The notes beneath the pieces are model-generated. The model had not been told where the DNA came from. It was given only the letters and a program-made list of their open reading frames with translations, and did no database searches. From JBGAQP01 sp044220635 (GTDB lineage Bacteria > Pseudomonadota > Gammaproteobacteria > Burkholderiales > Usitatibacteraceae): 64,000 nucleotides of DNA. Below are positions 39,187-47,166 of the stretch, in pieces. The translations under genes and the position numbers were made by a program. Each line of letters begins with the position of its first letter. The first letter of the stretch is position 1. The DNA lies in the NCBI GenBank assembly GCA_044220635.1, contig JBGAQP010000014.1, positions 1 through 64,000 on the forward strand, written 5' to 3'.

Positions 39187-39791
39187 CGCCCGGCGAAGCG
39201 CCGCCGCACCTGCATTCGCTGCCGCAGCTTCCAGCGGCCATCGGCCCCGAGCTCCTCGGCCCTCCAGCGGAAGGAGTCGGACGCGATGTCGTGGAAGATC
39301 CAGCGGAAGGCCTGGCCCTCGTCGTCGCGCCCCTCCTGCACGATCTCGCCCGCGACCTCGCGCGCGCTCATGCGCAGGACCGTGTTGCTCACGGGGTTCG
39401 CCCAGATCACCTGCCAGCTCGCCTTGCCGGGCTCGGGGAATCGCAGCGTCGTGCCGATGGGGCCCGGGGCGGGCGCGCGCGCATCGCGCCGGTCCCGGCC
39501 CGGGACGATCCAGACATCCTGGATTGCGCGGCCCTCGAGCGCCCAGCCGAACACCCACTCGCCCTCGCCCTCGACGACCGGGCCGTTGTCGGGGTGGTTC
39601 TCGACCCGGAAGTCCCAATGGCCGACGAAGCGCCCGTAGAGCCCCAGGTCGGAGACGCGCGCCGGGTGGGCATCACGGGCGAGCAGGGCCTCGGCGAGCG
39701 GCCCCGTTCCGGTCCCGGAAGCGTCGATCGGGGGCGTGGCGCACGCGGAGAGGGCGAGGGCCGCGACACCGGCCAGCGGAATCGGTCTCAT
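39183..39791 (-). CDS. Putative lipoprotein, DUF1579-like
   Basis: Protein of 202 residues with a lipoprotein signal (GVAALALSAC; acylated Cys at residue 17). The mature part resembles DUF1579-type beta-barrels with FVGHWDFRVENH, GEWVFGWALEGRAIQDVWIV and FRWIFHDIASDSFRWRAEEL. Function unknown. Its stop codon overlaps the end of metH on the opposite strand by four bases; no co-directional partner. Confidence 0.75.
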
Positions 39792-39924
39792 GGCGCCAGC
39801 GTGCGCGCGCCCCGGCGCCGCGGCTCGGCGTTTCCGGAAGCGGCCATCGATCGCGCGGATTCGGCCAACGGCGGGCGGCGGTTCCCGCTAAGCTGCGCCC
39901 ATCGTCCCCGCAGCCCGACGCGCC

Positions 39925-41082
39925 ATGCCGGAAATCGTCCTGCGCTCCGCCGTCTTCGTCCTCGCGGCCTCGGCCGCCGTCGCCCTGCTGCTTCGGCACG
40001 GGGCCCGCGTCCCCGCGGCGCTCGCCGCGTTCGCGCTCGCCGGCATGGGCGCCTTCGCGGTTTCCTCCTGGCCGGGCGCGCTCGCGAACCTCGGCCCCGC
40101 CGCCACCTATCTGTTCGATGCCTGGTGTCTTTCGACTCCCCTCGTGGTGTGGCTGCTCGCGCAGTCGGTCTTCCGCGAGGATTTCCGCGCCACTGAGCTC
40201 CACTACCTCGGCGTCGCCGCCTTCGTCGCCGTCGCCTTCGCCGGCGACTGGGGGCGCTTCGGCATCGGCGTGCTGGGCGACGAGCGCGAGCTTTCCCGCG
40301 GCCTGCTCCTCGCCGCACGCGCCATCTCCCTCGCCTTCGTGGTCGCCGCGGGTTACGCCGCGCTGCGTCACTGGCGCGACGATCTCGTGGAGGCGAGGCG
40401 CCGGGCAAGGGCCGCCTTCGTCGCCGTCGTGGGCGCGGTGTTCGCCGCGCTCGCGGCGTCGGACTTCCTCTTCGGCCCGGCGGGCGCGCCCGCGCAGGTC
40501 CGCCTCGCGGGCCTCGCGGCGCTCGCCCTCGTCCTCTTCGCGATCCTGCAGGCGATCGCGCGCGGCGGCATGGACGAGCTGCTCGAAGCGCCCCCGCCCC
40601 GGCCCCCGGGGCTGAAGGTCGTGGGCGAGGCGCCGGCGCCGCGTCCCGCGCCCATCTCCCGCGCGGCGGCCGCGGAAGCCGCGCTCGCGCGCCGCGTCGT
40701 GGACGAGATGGAGAAGCGCCAGCTGTGGAAGCGCGAGGGCCTCGCGATCGCCTCCCTCGCCGAGGAGCTGCGCACGCAGGAGCACGTGCTTCGCCGCGCG
40801 ATCAACCGCCACCTCGGCTACCGGAACTTCAACGATTTCCTCCACGACTGGCGGTTGAAGGAAGCGGCCGCGCGGCTCGCCTCGCCCGACGAGCTCGCGC
40901 TCCCCGTGCTCACCATCGCGCTCGACTGCGGCTACGGGTCCATCGGGCCGTTCAACCGCGCGTTCAAGGCGCGCTTCGGGCTGACGCCCACGCAATACCG
41001 CAACCTCCGCGCCGAGGAGCGGTCGGCCGATTCGCGGGAGAACCCGGCCGATTCCGGACTCGGCCACGACCGCCGCGCCTAG
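39925..41082 (+). CDS. Membrane-anchored AraC-type transcriptional regulator
   Basis: Protein of 385 residues. Roughly the first 215 form about six or seven membrane helices; the last 110 are an AraC double HTH (LASLAEELRTQEHVLRRAI-like first unit and LDCGYGSIGPFNRAFKARFG, then LTPTQYRNLRAEE). Such fusions couple a membrane sensor to direct DNA binding. It is followed in the same direction by a PDZ-hydrolase gene, a possible target. The sensed signal is unknown. Confidence 0.88.
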   Translation: MPEIVLRSAVFVLAASAAVALLLRHGARVPAALAAFALAGMGAFAVSSWPGALANLGPAATYLFDAWCLSTPLVVWLLAQSVFREDFRATELHYLGVAAFVAVAFAGDWGRFGIGVLGDERELSRGLLLAARAISLAFVVAAGYAALRHWRDDLVEARRRARAAFVAVVGAVFAALAASDFLFGPAGAPAQVRLAGLAALALVLFAILQAIARGGMDELLEAPPPRPPGLKVVGEAPAPRPAPISRAAAAEAALARRVVDEMEKRQLWKREGLAIASLAEELRTQEHVLRRAINRHLGYRNFNDFLHDWRLKEAAARLASPDELALPVLTIALDCGYGSIGPFNRAFKARFGLTPTQYRNLRAEERSADSRENPADSGLGHDRRA

Positions 41083-41147
41083 CGGCGAGCCCGGGGCGGC
41101 GGCGCCCCGTAGCGTGTGGCGCTCGATCCTTCACCGGAGAAGCGTGC

Positions 41148-42470
41148 ATGCAACCGTCCTTCCCGAAAATGGTCGCCGCCGCGGTGCTGTGCTGCGCCGC
41201 CGGAACCTGCACCGGCGCACTCGCCGACGATCCCCTGCGCCGCCGCGCCGACTGGGGCGCGTCCTTCGCTCCGCCCGAAGACGGGAATCCCGCGCGCATC
41301 GTCCGCTTCCGCCCGGACTCGGTGCTCGAGAAGGCGGGGCTCAAGGCGGGCGACCGGATCCTCGAGCTCGACGGCCGGCCCGTCACGGGGCTTTCGGTCA
41401 TCGGCAGGTTCCTGCGCTCGAAGCGCGCGGGCGACCGGGCGGAGTTCGCCGTGAGGCGCGGCCCGGAGACGATCCGCGTCTCGGCCATCGCCGCGGCGAT
41501 GCCCACCGAGAAGGTCGAGGGCGTGGAGATCCGCTACGGGGCGGCCCGCAGCGCCAAGGGCTACCGCGTGCGCACCTACACCTCGCGCCCCGCCGGCGCG
41601 ACCGGGCGCCTTCCGCTGGTCGTCTTCATTCCGTGGCTCTCGTGCGGGGCGGTGGAAACGCCCTTCGGCGCCGGCGGCGATAGCTGGATGAAGATGCTCT
41701 ACGCGGTGATGAGGGATTCCGGCGCGCAGGTCGTTCGCGTCGAGAAGCCCGGGGTCGGCGACAGCGAGGGCCCGGACTGCTCCGAGTCCGACCTCGACCA
41801 CGACCTCGAGGCGTTCCGCGCCGGCATCCGTGCGGCGCTCGCGGACCCCGGGGCGGATCCCGCCCGCCTGACGATCTTCGGGGGCAGCATCGGCGGCGCG
41901 CTCGCCGCGGTGCTCGCCGCGGAGTTCAAGCCGCGCGCGCTCGTCACCGCCGGCAGCTTCTCGCGCACCTGGTACGAGCACATCCTCGGCCACGAGCGCC
42001 GCCGCCTCGAGCGATCGGGCGCGAAGCCCTCGGAGGTGAACGCGGCGATGAAGGCCTACGCGGGCTTCTACGACCTCTACCTCCAGCAGGGCCTCACGCC
42101 CGCGCAGGCGATCGCGCGCGATGCCCGCTACGCCAAGGTCTGGACCGACGAGCCGGAGCACCAGTACGGGCGCCCGGCGCGCTACTACCAGCAGGTGCAG
42201 GCGCTCGACGTCGAGGGCGCGTGGGCCGCCACGGCCGCGCGCACGCTCGTCTTCTGGGGCGAGCACGACTGGATCATGGGCCGCGAGGACCAGGAGCGGG
42301 TCGCCGCGATCCTGGGTCCCCGCGCGACGCTTGTGGTCCGCCCCGGGATGAACCACCATTTCGACCGGTTCCCGGACGCCGCGCGCGCCTTCCGGGAAGA
42401 AGGCGGCGAGTTCGACGCCGAGGGCGCGGGACTCATCGCCGCGTGGCTGCGATCGCTCGACGCGTCGTGA
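41148..42470 (+). CDS. Exported PDZ domain - alpha/beta hydrolase fusion
   Basis: Protein of 440 residues. It has a signal peptide (MVAAAVLCCAAGTCTGALA), a PDZ domain (residues about 45-115: RFRPDSVLEKAGLKAGDRIL, ELDGRPVTGLSVIGRFL) and an alpha/beta hydrolase domain. The nucleophile is in FGGSIGGA, the acid in WGEHDWIMG, and the His in MNHHFDRF. PDZ domains usually bind protein C termini, so this serine hydrolase could act on envelope peptides or lipoproteins, or PDZ may regulate it. I know no established family with this exact order. Confidence 0.82.
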   Translation: MQPSFPKMVAAAVLCCAAGTCTGALADDPLRRRADWGASFAPPEDGNPARIVRFRPDSVLEKAGLKAGDRILELDGRPVTGLSVIGRFLRSKRAGDRAEFAVRRGPETIRVSAIAAAMPTEKVEGVEIRYGAARSAKGYRVRTYTSRPAGATGRLPLVVFIPWLSCGAVETPFGAGGDSWMKMLYAVMRDSGAQVVRVEKPGVGDSEGPDCSESDLDHDLEAFRAGIRAALADPGADPARLTIFGGSIGGALAAVLAAEFKPRALVTAGSFSRTWYEHILGHERRRLERSGAKPSEVNAAMKAYAGFYDLYLQQGLTPAQAIARDARYAKVWTDEPEHQYGRPARYYQQVQALDVEGAWAATAARTLVFWGEHDWIMGREDQERVAAILGPRATLVVRPGMNHHFDRFPDAARAFREEGGEFDAEGAGLIAAWLRSLDAS

Positions 42471-42502
42471 GCGGTGCCCGGCGCCTGGCCAGGGAGAGAT
42501 CG

Positions 42503-43249
42503 ATGAAGGGCATCGCCATCGTCGCCATCGCCGCGCTCGCGGCCGGGGTGGGCCACGCGCAAATGCGCGAGCTCTCGAAGAAGGACCTCGAGGAGCTCGA
42601 CGCCATCGACGCGAAGCTCGCGCCCTCGGCCTGCGAGGGCACGAAGCTCTACTTCGAGATGATCGTGGTCTCGGGCGTGGGCGACGCCGCCCGCGCGAGA
42701 GAGCTCGACGCGCGCACGAGGGCGACGAAGCGCCCGCCCGAGCTCGAGGCCCTCGCGAGGCGCAAGAACGAGTTGCTCGCCGGCGCGCAATTCCCCGCCG
42801 CGGGCCGCGAGGCGTATTTCGCCGCGAAGGCGCGGCGCGAGGCCGCCTGCCCCTGGCGCAAGATCGAGACGCCCTACGACCTGCCGCCGGCGAAGAGCGC
42901 GGCCGAGGCGCGCGACTACGCGCTGCTCCTCGTCCCCAATTTCTTCGTCGGCTGGCGCCTGTGCGAGGTCTATTTCCCCGAGCGGCGCGGGCAGGCGCAG
43001 GCCGCCTGGTCCGCGAGCCCGCTCGCGAAAGTGGAGATCCCGGAGCTGCGCAGGACCATGGGCGAAGTGTTCGCGTGGCTCGCGGAGGGCCTCGCCCCGC
43101 CCGCGCCCGGATCGAAGGTCGAGCGCGAGTTGAAGGATCCCATGCAGAGGAGCGCCCAGCTCCGGAACTGCGATGCCATGCCGGCGAACTTCAGGCGCAT
43201 CGAGAAATCGTTCCCGCCGGACTGGCTCGCCGCGCGCGGCAAGTCCTGA
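42503..43249 (+). CDS. Hypothetical exported protein
   Basis: Protein of 248 residues with a signal peptide (MKGIAIVAIAALAAGVGHA). The rest is alpha-helical and charged (ELSKKDLEELDAIDAKLAPS; DARTRATKRPPELEALARRK), with four Cys that may form two disulfides (ACEG, ACPW, LCEV, NCDA). I recognise no family. It lies 32 bases after the PDZ-hydrolase gene in the same direction and may be co-transcribed. Confidence 0.65.
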   Translation: MKGIAIVAIAALAAGVGHAQMRELSKKDLEELDAIDAKLAPSACEGTKLYFEMIVVSGVGDAARARELDARTRATKRPPELEALARRKNELLAGAQFPAAGREAYFAAKARREAACPWRKIETPYDLPPAKSAAEARDYALLLVPNFFVGWRLCEVYFPERRGQAQAAWSASPLAKVEIPELRRTMGEVFAWLAEGLAPPAPGSKVERELKDPMQRSAQLRNCDAMPANFRRIEKSFPPDWLAARGKS

Positions 43250-43263
43250 GTCGAGCTCCCCGT

Positions 43264-44373
43264 CTAGAGGGGCAGGACCCGCGCCGGATCGGGGCGCCGC
43301 GCGAACTCGAGGAAGGCCTCGCCCAGCCGCTCGCTCTCGGCGATCGCCGCGTTCCAGAAGCGCAGGCGCGCCTCGTGGTCGCGGACGAAGCGCTTGAAGT
43401 CCTTGCGGTCCGGGAGCTTGCCGAAGGGCAGCCTCGCGAGGTAGTCGCGCGAGGGCGACACCAGGACCACGTTGTCGAGCCATTCGCCGCGCGCCCGCCG
43501 CCAGGGCAGGCCCTTGTCGAGCCAGCCCGGGACGATGCGGTCGGTGAAGTGCGGGTAGAGCACGAGGCCCTCGACGCGGTGGTAGGGCAGGTGCAGGTGG
43601 TAGTCCACGATCCCGCCGTCCCAGTACATGCCCGAGGGCGCGCGCGGGATGTCGGGCACGCCCTCGAGCACCATCGGGATCGAGGCCGAGGCGAGGAGCG
43701 CCGCGCCGAGGTTGTCCCGGTCGAGCGGCACCATGTGCGTGTGGAAGGCGTCGAAGCGGATCGGCTCGCGCGATTCCGCCGCCGCGAGCTCCCCCACCGC
43801 GAGGAAGGGCGGGCGCTCGCGCGGGTCGTGGAACACCGTGCGGTCGATGAAGTTCGCGAGGTGGCGCCGGCCGAGGACGTTCGCCATCGCCGCCATCCCG
43901 AACCCGAAGGTGGTGCTCACGCCCGTGTCGCGGGTGAGCGGCCAGCGCCCGCGCACCGCGAGGATGTGCAGCCGGTAGCCGGGGCTCGAGAGGATCTCGT
44001 CCTCGCGCCCCGCGAAGAGTCCGGCGAGCATCTCGCGTGCCGAGCGCGAGATGTAGCGGCGCGTCGGCCGCGGGGGAAAGCTCTGGCCCGCGTACGCGGC
44101 GGCGAACGCGGCGAGCCGTTCGCCGGGATCGGCGCAGCACGCGGCGGCGAAGCGCCAGGCGCCGATCGAGGCGCCCACGAGGTGGCGCACCCGCGGCGCC
44201 TTCGGGAACCACTCGGCGAAGATCGCGCGATCGAGGCCGGCGATCCCGAGCCCCTTCGGCCCGCCGGCCGCGCCCGGGACGAGGGCGACGTCTTCCGCGC
44301 GCAGGCCCCGCTCGCGGATCGCGGCGAGGGCGCGCGGTCCGGCGCGCAGGGTCAGGGGAAGGGCGGCGCTCAT
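43264..44373 (-). CDS. Patatin-like phospholipase
   Basis: Protein of 369 residues. Features of the patatin Ser-Asp dyad are visible: oxyanion loop GAAGGPKGLG (residues 34-43), nucleophile in LVGASIGAW, and the Asp in MYWDGGIVDY. The family hydrolyses phospholipid acyl chains. No secretion signal is apparent, so it is likely cytoplasmic or membrane-associated. It stands alone between oppositely oriented or unrelated genes. Confidence 0.87.
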   Translation of the reverse strand: MSAALPLTLRAGPRALAAIRERGLRAEDVALVPGAAGGPKGLGIAGLDRAIFAEWFPKAPRVRHLVGASIGAWRFAAACCADPGERLAAFAAAYAGQSFPPRPTRRYISRSAREMLAGLFAGREDEILSSPGYRLHILAVRGRWPLTRDTGVSTTFGFGMAAMANVLGRRHLANFIDRTVFHDPRERPPFLAVGELAAAESREPIRFDAFHTHMVPLDRDNLGAALLASASIPMVLEGVPDIPRAPSGMYWDGGIVDYHLHLPYHRVEGLVLYPHFTDRIVPGWLDKGLPWRRARGEWLDNVVLVSPSRDYLARLPFGKLPDRKDFKRFVRDHEARLRFWNAAIAESERLGEAFLEFARRPDPARVLPL

Positions 44374-44444
44374 CGTCGGGGCGGGTCCGGCCTCGAACTA
44401 TGCCAGCCTGCGCCCCCGCGCCGCCACCCCGGCGGCGCCGCGCC

Positions 44445-45050
44445 TCAGGACTTCGCGGGCTCCTTGGGCGCGCCGATGTTCTGCTCGATCGGCGGCAGCG
44501 TGTGCGCGATGCCCTTGTGGCAGTCGATGCAGGTCTTGCCCTCGCCGAAGCCCGCCTGGTGGCGGTTCCTCGCGCGGCGGCCCTGCTCGGCGTAGTCCAT
44601 GAACTCGTAGTGGTGGCAGTTGCGGCACTCGCGCGAGTCCGTGGACTTCATCCGGTCCCACTCGTGCTGCGCGAGCTCGAGGCGCTTGGCGTTGAACTTC
44701 TCCGGCGTGTCGATGGAGCCGAGCGCCTTGTGCAGCAGCTCGTTCGAGGCCTGGATCTTGCGCACCATCTTGTAGACCCACTCCCGGGGCACGTGGCAAT
44801 CCGGACAGGTCGCGCGCACGCCCGTGCGGTTCTGGTAGTGGATGGTGTTGCGGTACTCGACGTAGACGTTGTCGCGCATCTCGTGGCAGGAGATGCAGAA
44901 CTGCTCGGTGTTGGTGAGCTCGAGGCTCCAGTTGAAGCCGCCCCAGGCGACGATGCCCGCGACGAAGGCGACCGCGAGCGTCGTGACGCCGCCCGCGAGC
45001 AGCCAGCGCCAGGTGCGCCGCACGAACCCCTCCTTGGTGAACATGCCCAT
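44445..45050 (-). CDS. napC: NapC/NirT tetraheme cytochrome c
   Basis: Protein of 201 residues with one N-terminal membrane helix (WLLAGGVTTLAVAFVAGIVA) and four haem sites: CISCH, CPDCH, CRNCH, CIDCH. NapC takes electrons from quinol and passes them to NapB/NapA in the periplasm. It is the last gene of the nap operon, 33 bases after napB. Length and haem number fit the family. Confidence 0.95.
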   Translation of the reverse strand: MGMFTKEGFVRRTWRWLLAGGVTTLAVAFVAGIVAWGGFNWSLELTNTEQFCISCHEMRDNVYVEYRNTIHYQNRTGVRATCPDCHVPREWVYKMVRKIQASNELLHKALGSIDTPEKFNAKRLELAQHEWDRMKSTDSRECRNCHHYEFMDYAEQGRRARNRHQAGFGEGKTCIDCHKGIAHTLPPIEQNIGAPKEPAKS

Positions 45051-45083
45051 GGTTCTTGTTCCTTTCCTCTCGGGAATGCGGGG

Positions 45084-45527
45084 CTAGCGCAGGGCCTCGG
45101 CGCGGCGGTAGGTGTTCTCGACGAGCGGCCTCGCGTCCGTCTGCGGCACGTGGCACTGGGTGCAGAAGTAGCGCCGCGGCGAGATGTTCTGCAGCTCCGT
45201 CCCCTCGCGGTCCTTGAAGTGCGTGAGGCTCACCTTGGTCGCGCCGGTCTCCTTGTACTTCGACCAGGCGTGGCAGTCCATGCACTTGTTGAAGTTCTTG
45301 GTGACCTGGTAGTTCGTGATCGTGTGCGGGATGAGCGGCGGCATCTGCACGAAGTCGCGCGGCGCGGGCGCGTGGTCCTTCTCCTGCCGGAAGATGTCGG
45401 CGGGCGGCGTCTTGTCGATCGGCACGTCCCCGCGAAGGGACTGGACCTTGGGCGCCTCGTCGGCCGCGAGGGCGAACCCGGCGGTCGCGAGGGCGAGGGC
45501 GGCGAGGCGGACGATGGCACGCTTCAT
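45084..45527 (-). CDS. napB: NapB diheme cytochrome c
   Basis: Protein of 147 residues with a signal peptide (RLAALALATAGFALA) and two haem sites, CMDCH and CTQCH. Conserved surroundings include PPLIPHTITNYQVTKNFNKC and RRYFCTQCHVPQTDA, as in all NapB proteins. It is the electron-transfer subunit of periplasmic nitrate reductase. The start overlaps the napH stop (ATGA). Confidence 0.96.
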   Translation of the reverse strand: MKRAIVRLAALALATAGFALAADEAPKVQSLRGDVPIDKTPPADIFRQEKDHAPAPRDFVQMPPLIPHTITNYQVTKNFNKCMDCHAWSKYKETGATKVSLTHFKDREGTELQNISPRRYFCTQCHVPQTDARPLVENTYRRAEALR

Positions 45528-46381
45528 GGAGCGCTCCTTGGGTGGATGCGGATGGTGAACCGGAAGACGTCGCGGGTGCACACGTCGAGGCAGCGGCCGC
45601 AGTTGGTGCACTGGCTGGAGGCGATGACGGGCCCCTCGCCGTGCTTGGGCTTGAGCGCCGGCGAGATGACCTCGGGCTCGGGGCACACGCGGAAGCAGTC
45701 GCCGCAGTCGTCGCAGGCCTCGCGCCTGGCCGCCGAGACCTTCAGCGGCGAGCCGCGCCCGAGAAGGCTGTAGAAGGCGCCCATGGGGCAGACGTGGGAG
45801 CACCATCCGCGGCGCGCGACCACGAGGTCGAAGAGGAAGACGGCGGCCACCACGAGCCAGGCGAGCCCGGCGCCGAAGATGATCGCGCGGTGCGTCATCG
45901 ACACGGGGTTCACGAACTCCCACGCGGCCGTGCCCGTGGCGGCGGCCACGAGGAGCACGGCGCCGAGAAGCCAGAACCGCAGGCCCTTCCGGGGCGTGCG
46001 GCCCTGGGGAATGCCGAGCCGGTCGCGCAGCCACGCGGCGGCGTCCGTGACCATGTTCACGGGGCACACCCACGCGCAGTAGCTGCGCCCGCTCACGAGG
46101 AAGTAGAAGACGGCGACGATTCCCGCGCCGGCGAGTGCGGTCGCCTCGGGCCAATGGCCCGCGGCCATCGTCTGCGCGAGCACGAAGGGGTCGCTGAGCG
46201 GAAGCACCCCGAGCGTGAGGCTCGAGCTCAGGTTGCCCTTCACGATCCACACGCCCGCGAGCGGCCCGAGCAGGAAGAGCGCGAGGATGCCGAGCTGCAC
46301 CGCGCGGCGCGCGATGAGGTAGCGGTTCGCGCCGAGCCAGGAGCGCGTCACGATGCCGGCGGCGGCGGGATGGGCGGCCAT
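45524..46381 (-). CDS. napH: NapH ferredoxin-type quinol dehydrogenase membrane protein
   Basis: Protein of 285 residues with four membrane helices. It has two Cys-x3-Cys-Pro cytoplasmic motifs (CAWVCPVN, CSHVCPMG) and two 4Fe-4S clusters at the C terminus (CDDCGDCFRVCPEP, CTNCGRCLDVCTRD). With NapG it moves electrons from ubiquinol to the nitrate reductase. It overlaps napG by one base (TGATG) and napB by four. Confidence 0.95.
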   Translation of the reverse strand: MAAHPAAAGIVTRSWLGANRYLIARRAVQLGILALFLLGPLAGVWIVKGNLSSSLTLGVLPLSDPFVLAQTMAAGHWPEATALAGAGIVAVFYFLVSGRSYCAWVCPVNMVTDAAAWLRDRLGIPQGRTPRKGLRFWLLGAVLLVAAATGTAAWEFVNPVSMTHRAIIFGAGLAWLVVAAVFLFDLVVARRGWCSHVCPMGAFYSLLGRGSPLKVSAARREACDDCGDCFRVCPEPEVISPALKPKHGEGPVIASSQCTNCGRCLDVCTRDVFRFTIRIHPRSAP

Positions 46382-47139
46382 CAGCCCCCCTCCGGCCGGC
46401 GCACCGGGAGTTCCAGCGGCGGCGGCACCACGGGTCCGCCCTTCTTCGCCTTCTCCTCCCAGCCCATGCGGTAGTGGCCCCCGGCCTCGCCCTTGGCGAT
46501 GGCGGCGGGAACGACCTTGATCGCGGCCTGGGGAAGCACGCAGCTCTTCTCGCACATGCCGCAGCCCGTGCAGGCCTCCGAGTGCACGGTGGGGATGAGC
46601 ATCGCGTGGCGGTCGCTGCGCTCGTTGTGCCGGCGCGTGAGCGTGATCGCCTTGTCGATCACGGGGCACACGCGGTAGCACACGTCGCAGCGCAGCCCGT
46701 TGAAGTTGAGGCAGGTCTCCTGGTCGATCAGGACCGCCACACCCATGCGCGCCTTGGTGATGTCCTTGAGCGCCGGGTCGAGCGCACCCGTCGGGCAGGC
46801 CTTCACGCAGGGAATGCCCTCGCACATCTCGCAGGGAATCGCGCGCGGTTCGAAGTACGGGGTGCCCACGGCCACGCCGTCGCCCAGGCGCGCGAGCTTC
46901 AGGTTCTTCGGCGGGCAATCGCGCACGCACAGCCCGCAGCGCAGGCACGCGGCGAGGAAGTCGGGCTCCTCGCGCGCGCCCGGCGGGCGGATCGCCTTCG
47001 CGGGCAGCGCCTGCGATTGGCGCACCGTGACGCCCACGCCGAGCGCGAGGAGCGCGGCCGAGCCCGCCGCGCCCGCGGCGTTCGCGAGGAACCGGCGGCG
47101 CTCCTGCGCCACCGGCGGCGGTTTCCTGTCCTCAGCCAT
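46381..47139 (-). CDS. napG: NapG ferredoxin-type protein
   Basis: Protein of 252 residues. Tat-type signal (ERRRFLANAAGAAGSAALLA) and four 4Fe-4S motifs: CLRCGLCVRDCPP, CEMCEGIPCVKACP, CDVCYRVCP and CTGCGMCEKSC. It partners with NapH as an alternative quinol-oxidising route to NapC. It lies 27 bases after napA. Confidence 0.95.
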   Translation of the reverse strand: MAEDRKPPPVAQERRRFLANAAGAAGSAALLALGVGVTVRQSQALPAKAIRPPGAREEPDFLAACLRCGLCVRDCPPKNLKLARLGDGVAVGTPYFEPRAIPCEMCEGIPCVKACPTGALDPALKDITKARMGVAVLIDQETCLNFNGLRCDVCYRVCPVIDKAITLTRRHNERSDRHAMLIPTVHSEACTGCGMCEKSCVLPQAAIKVVPAAIAKGEAGGHYRMGWEEKAKKGGPVVPPPLELPVRRPEGG

Positions 47140-47166
47140 GGCGGCCGCCCGGCCCGAAGCGCGCCG

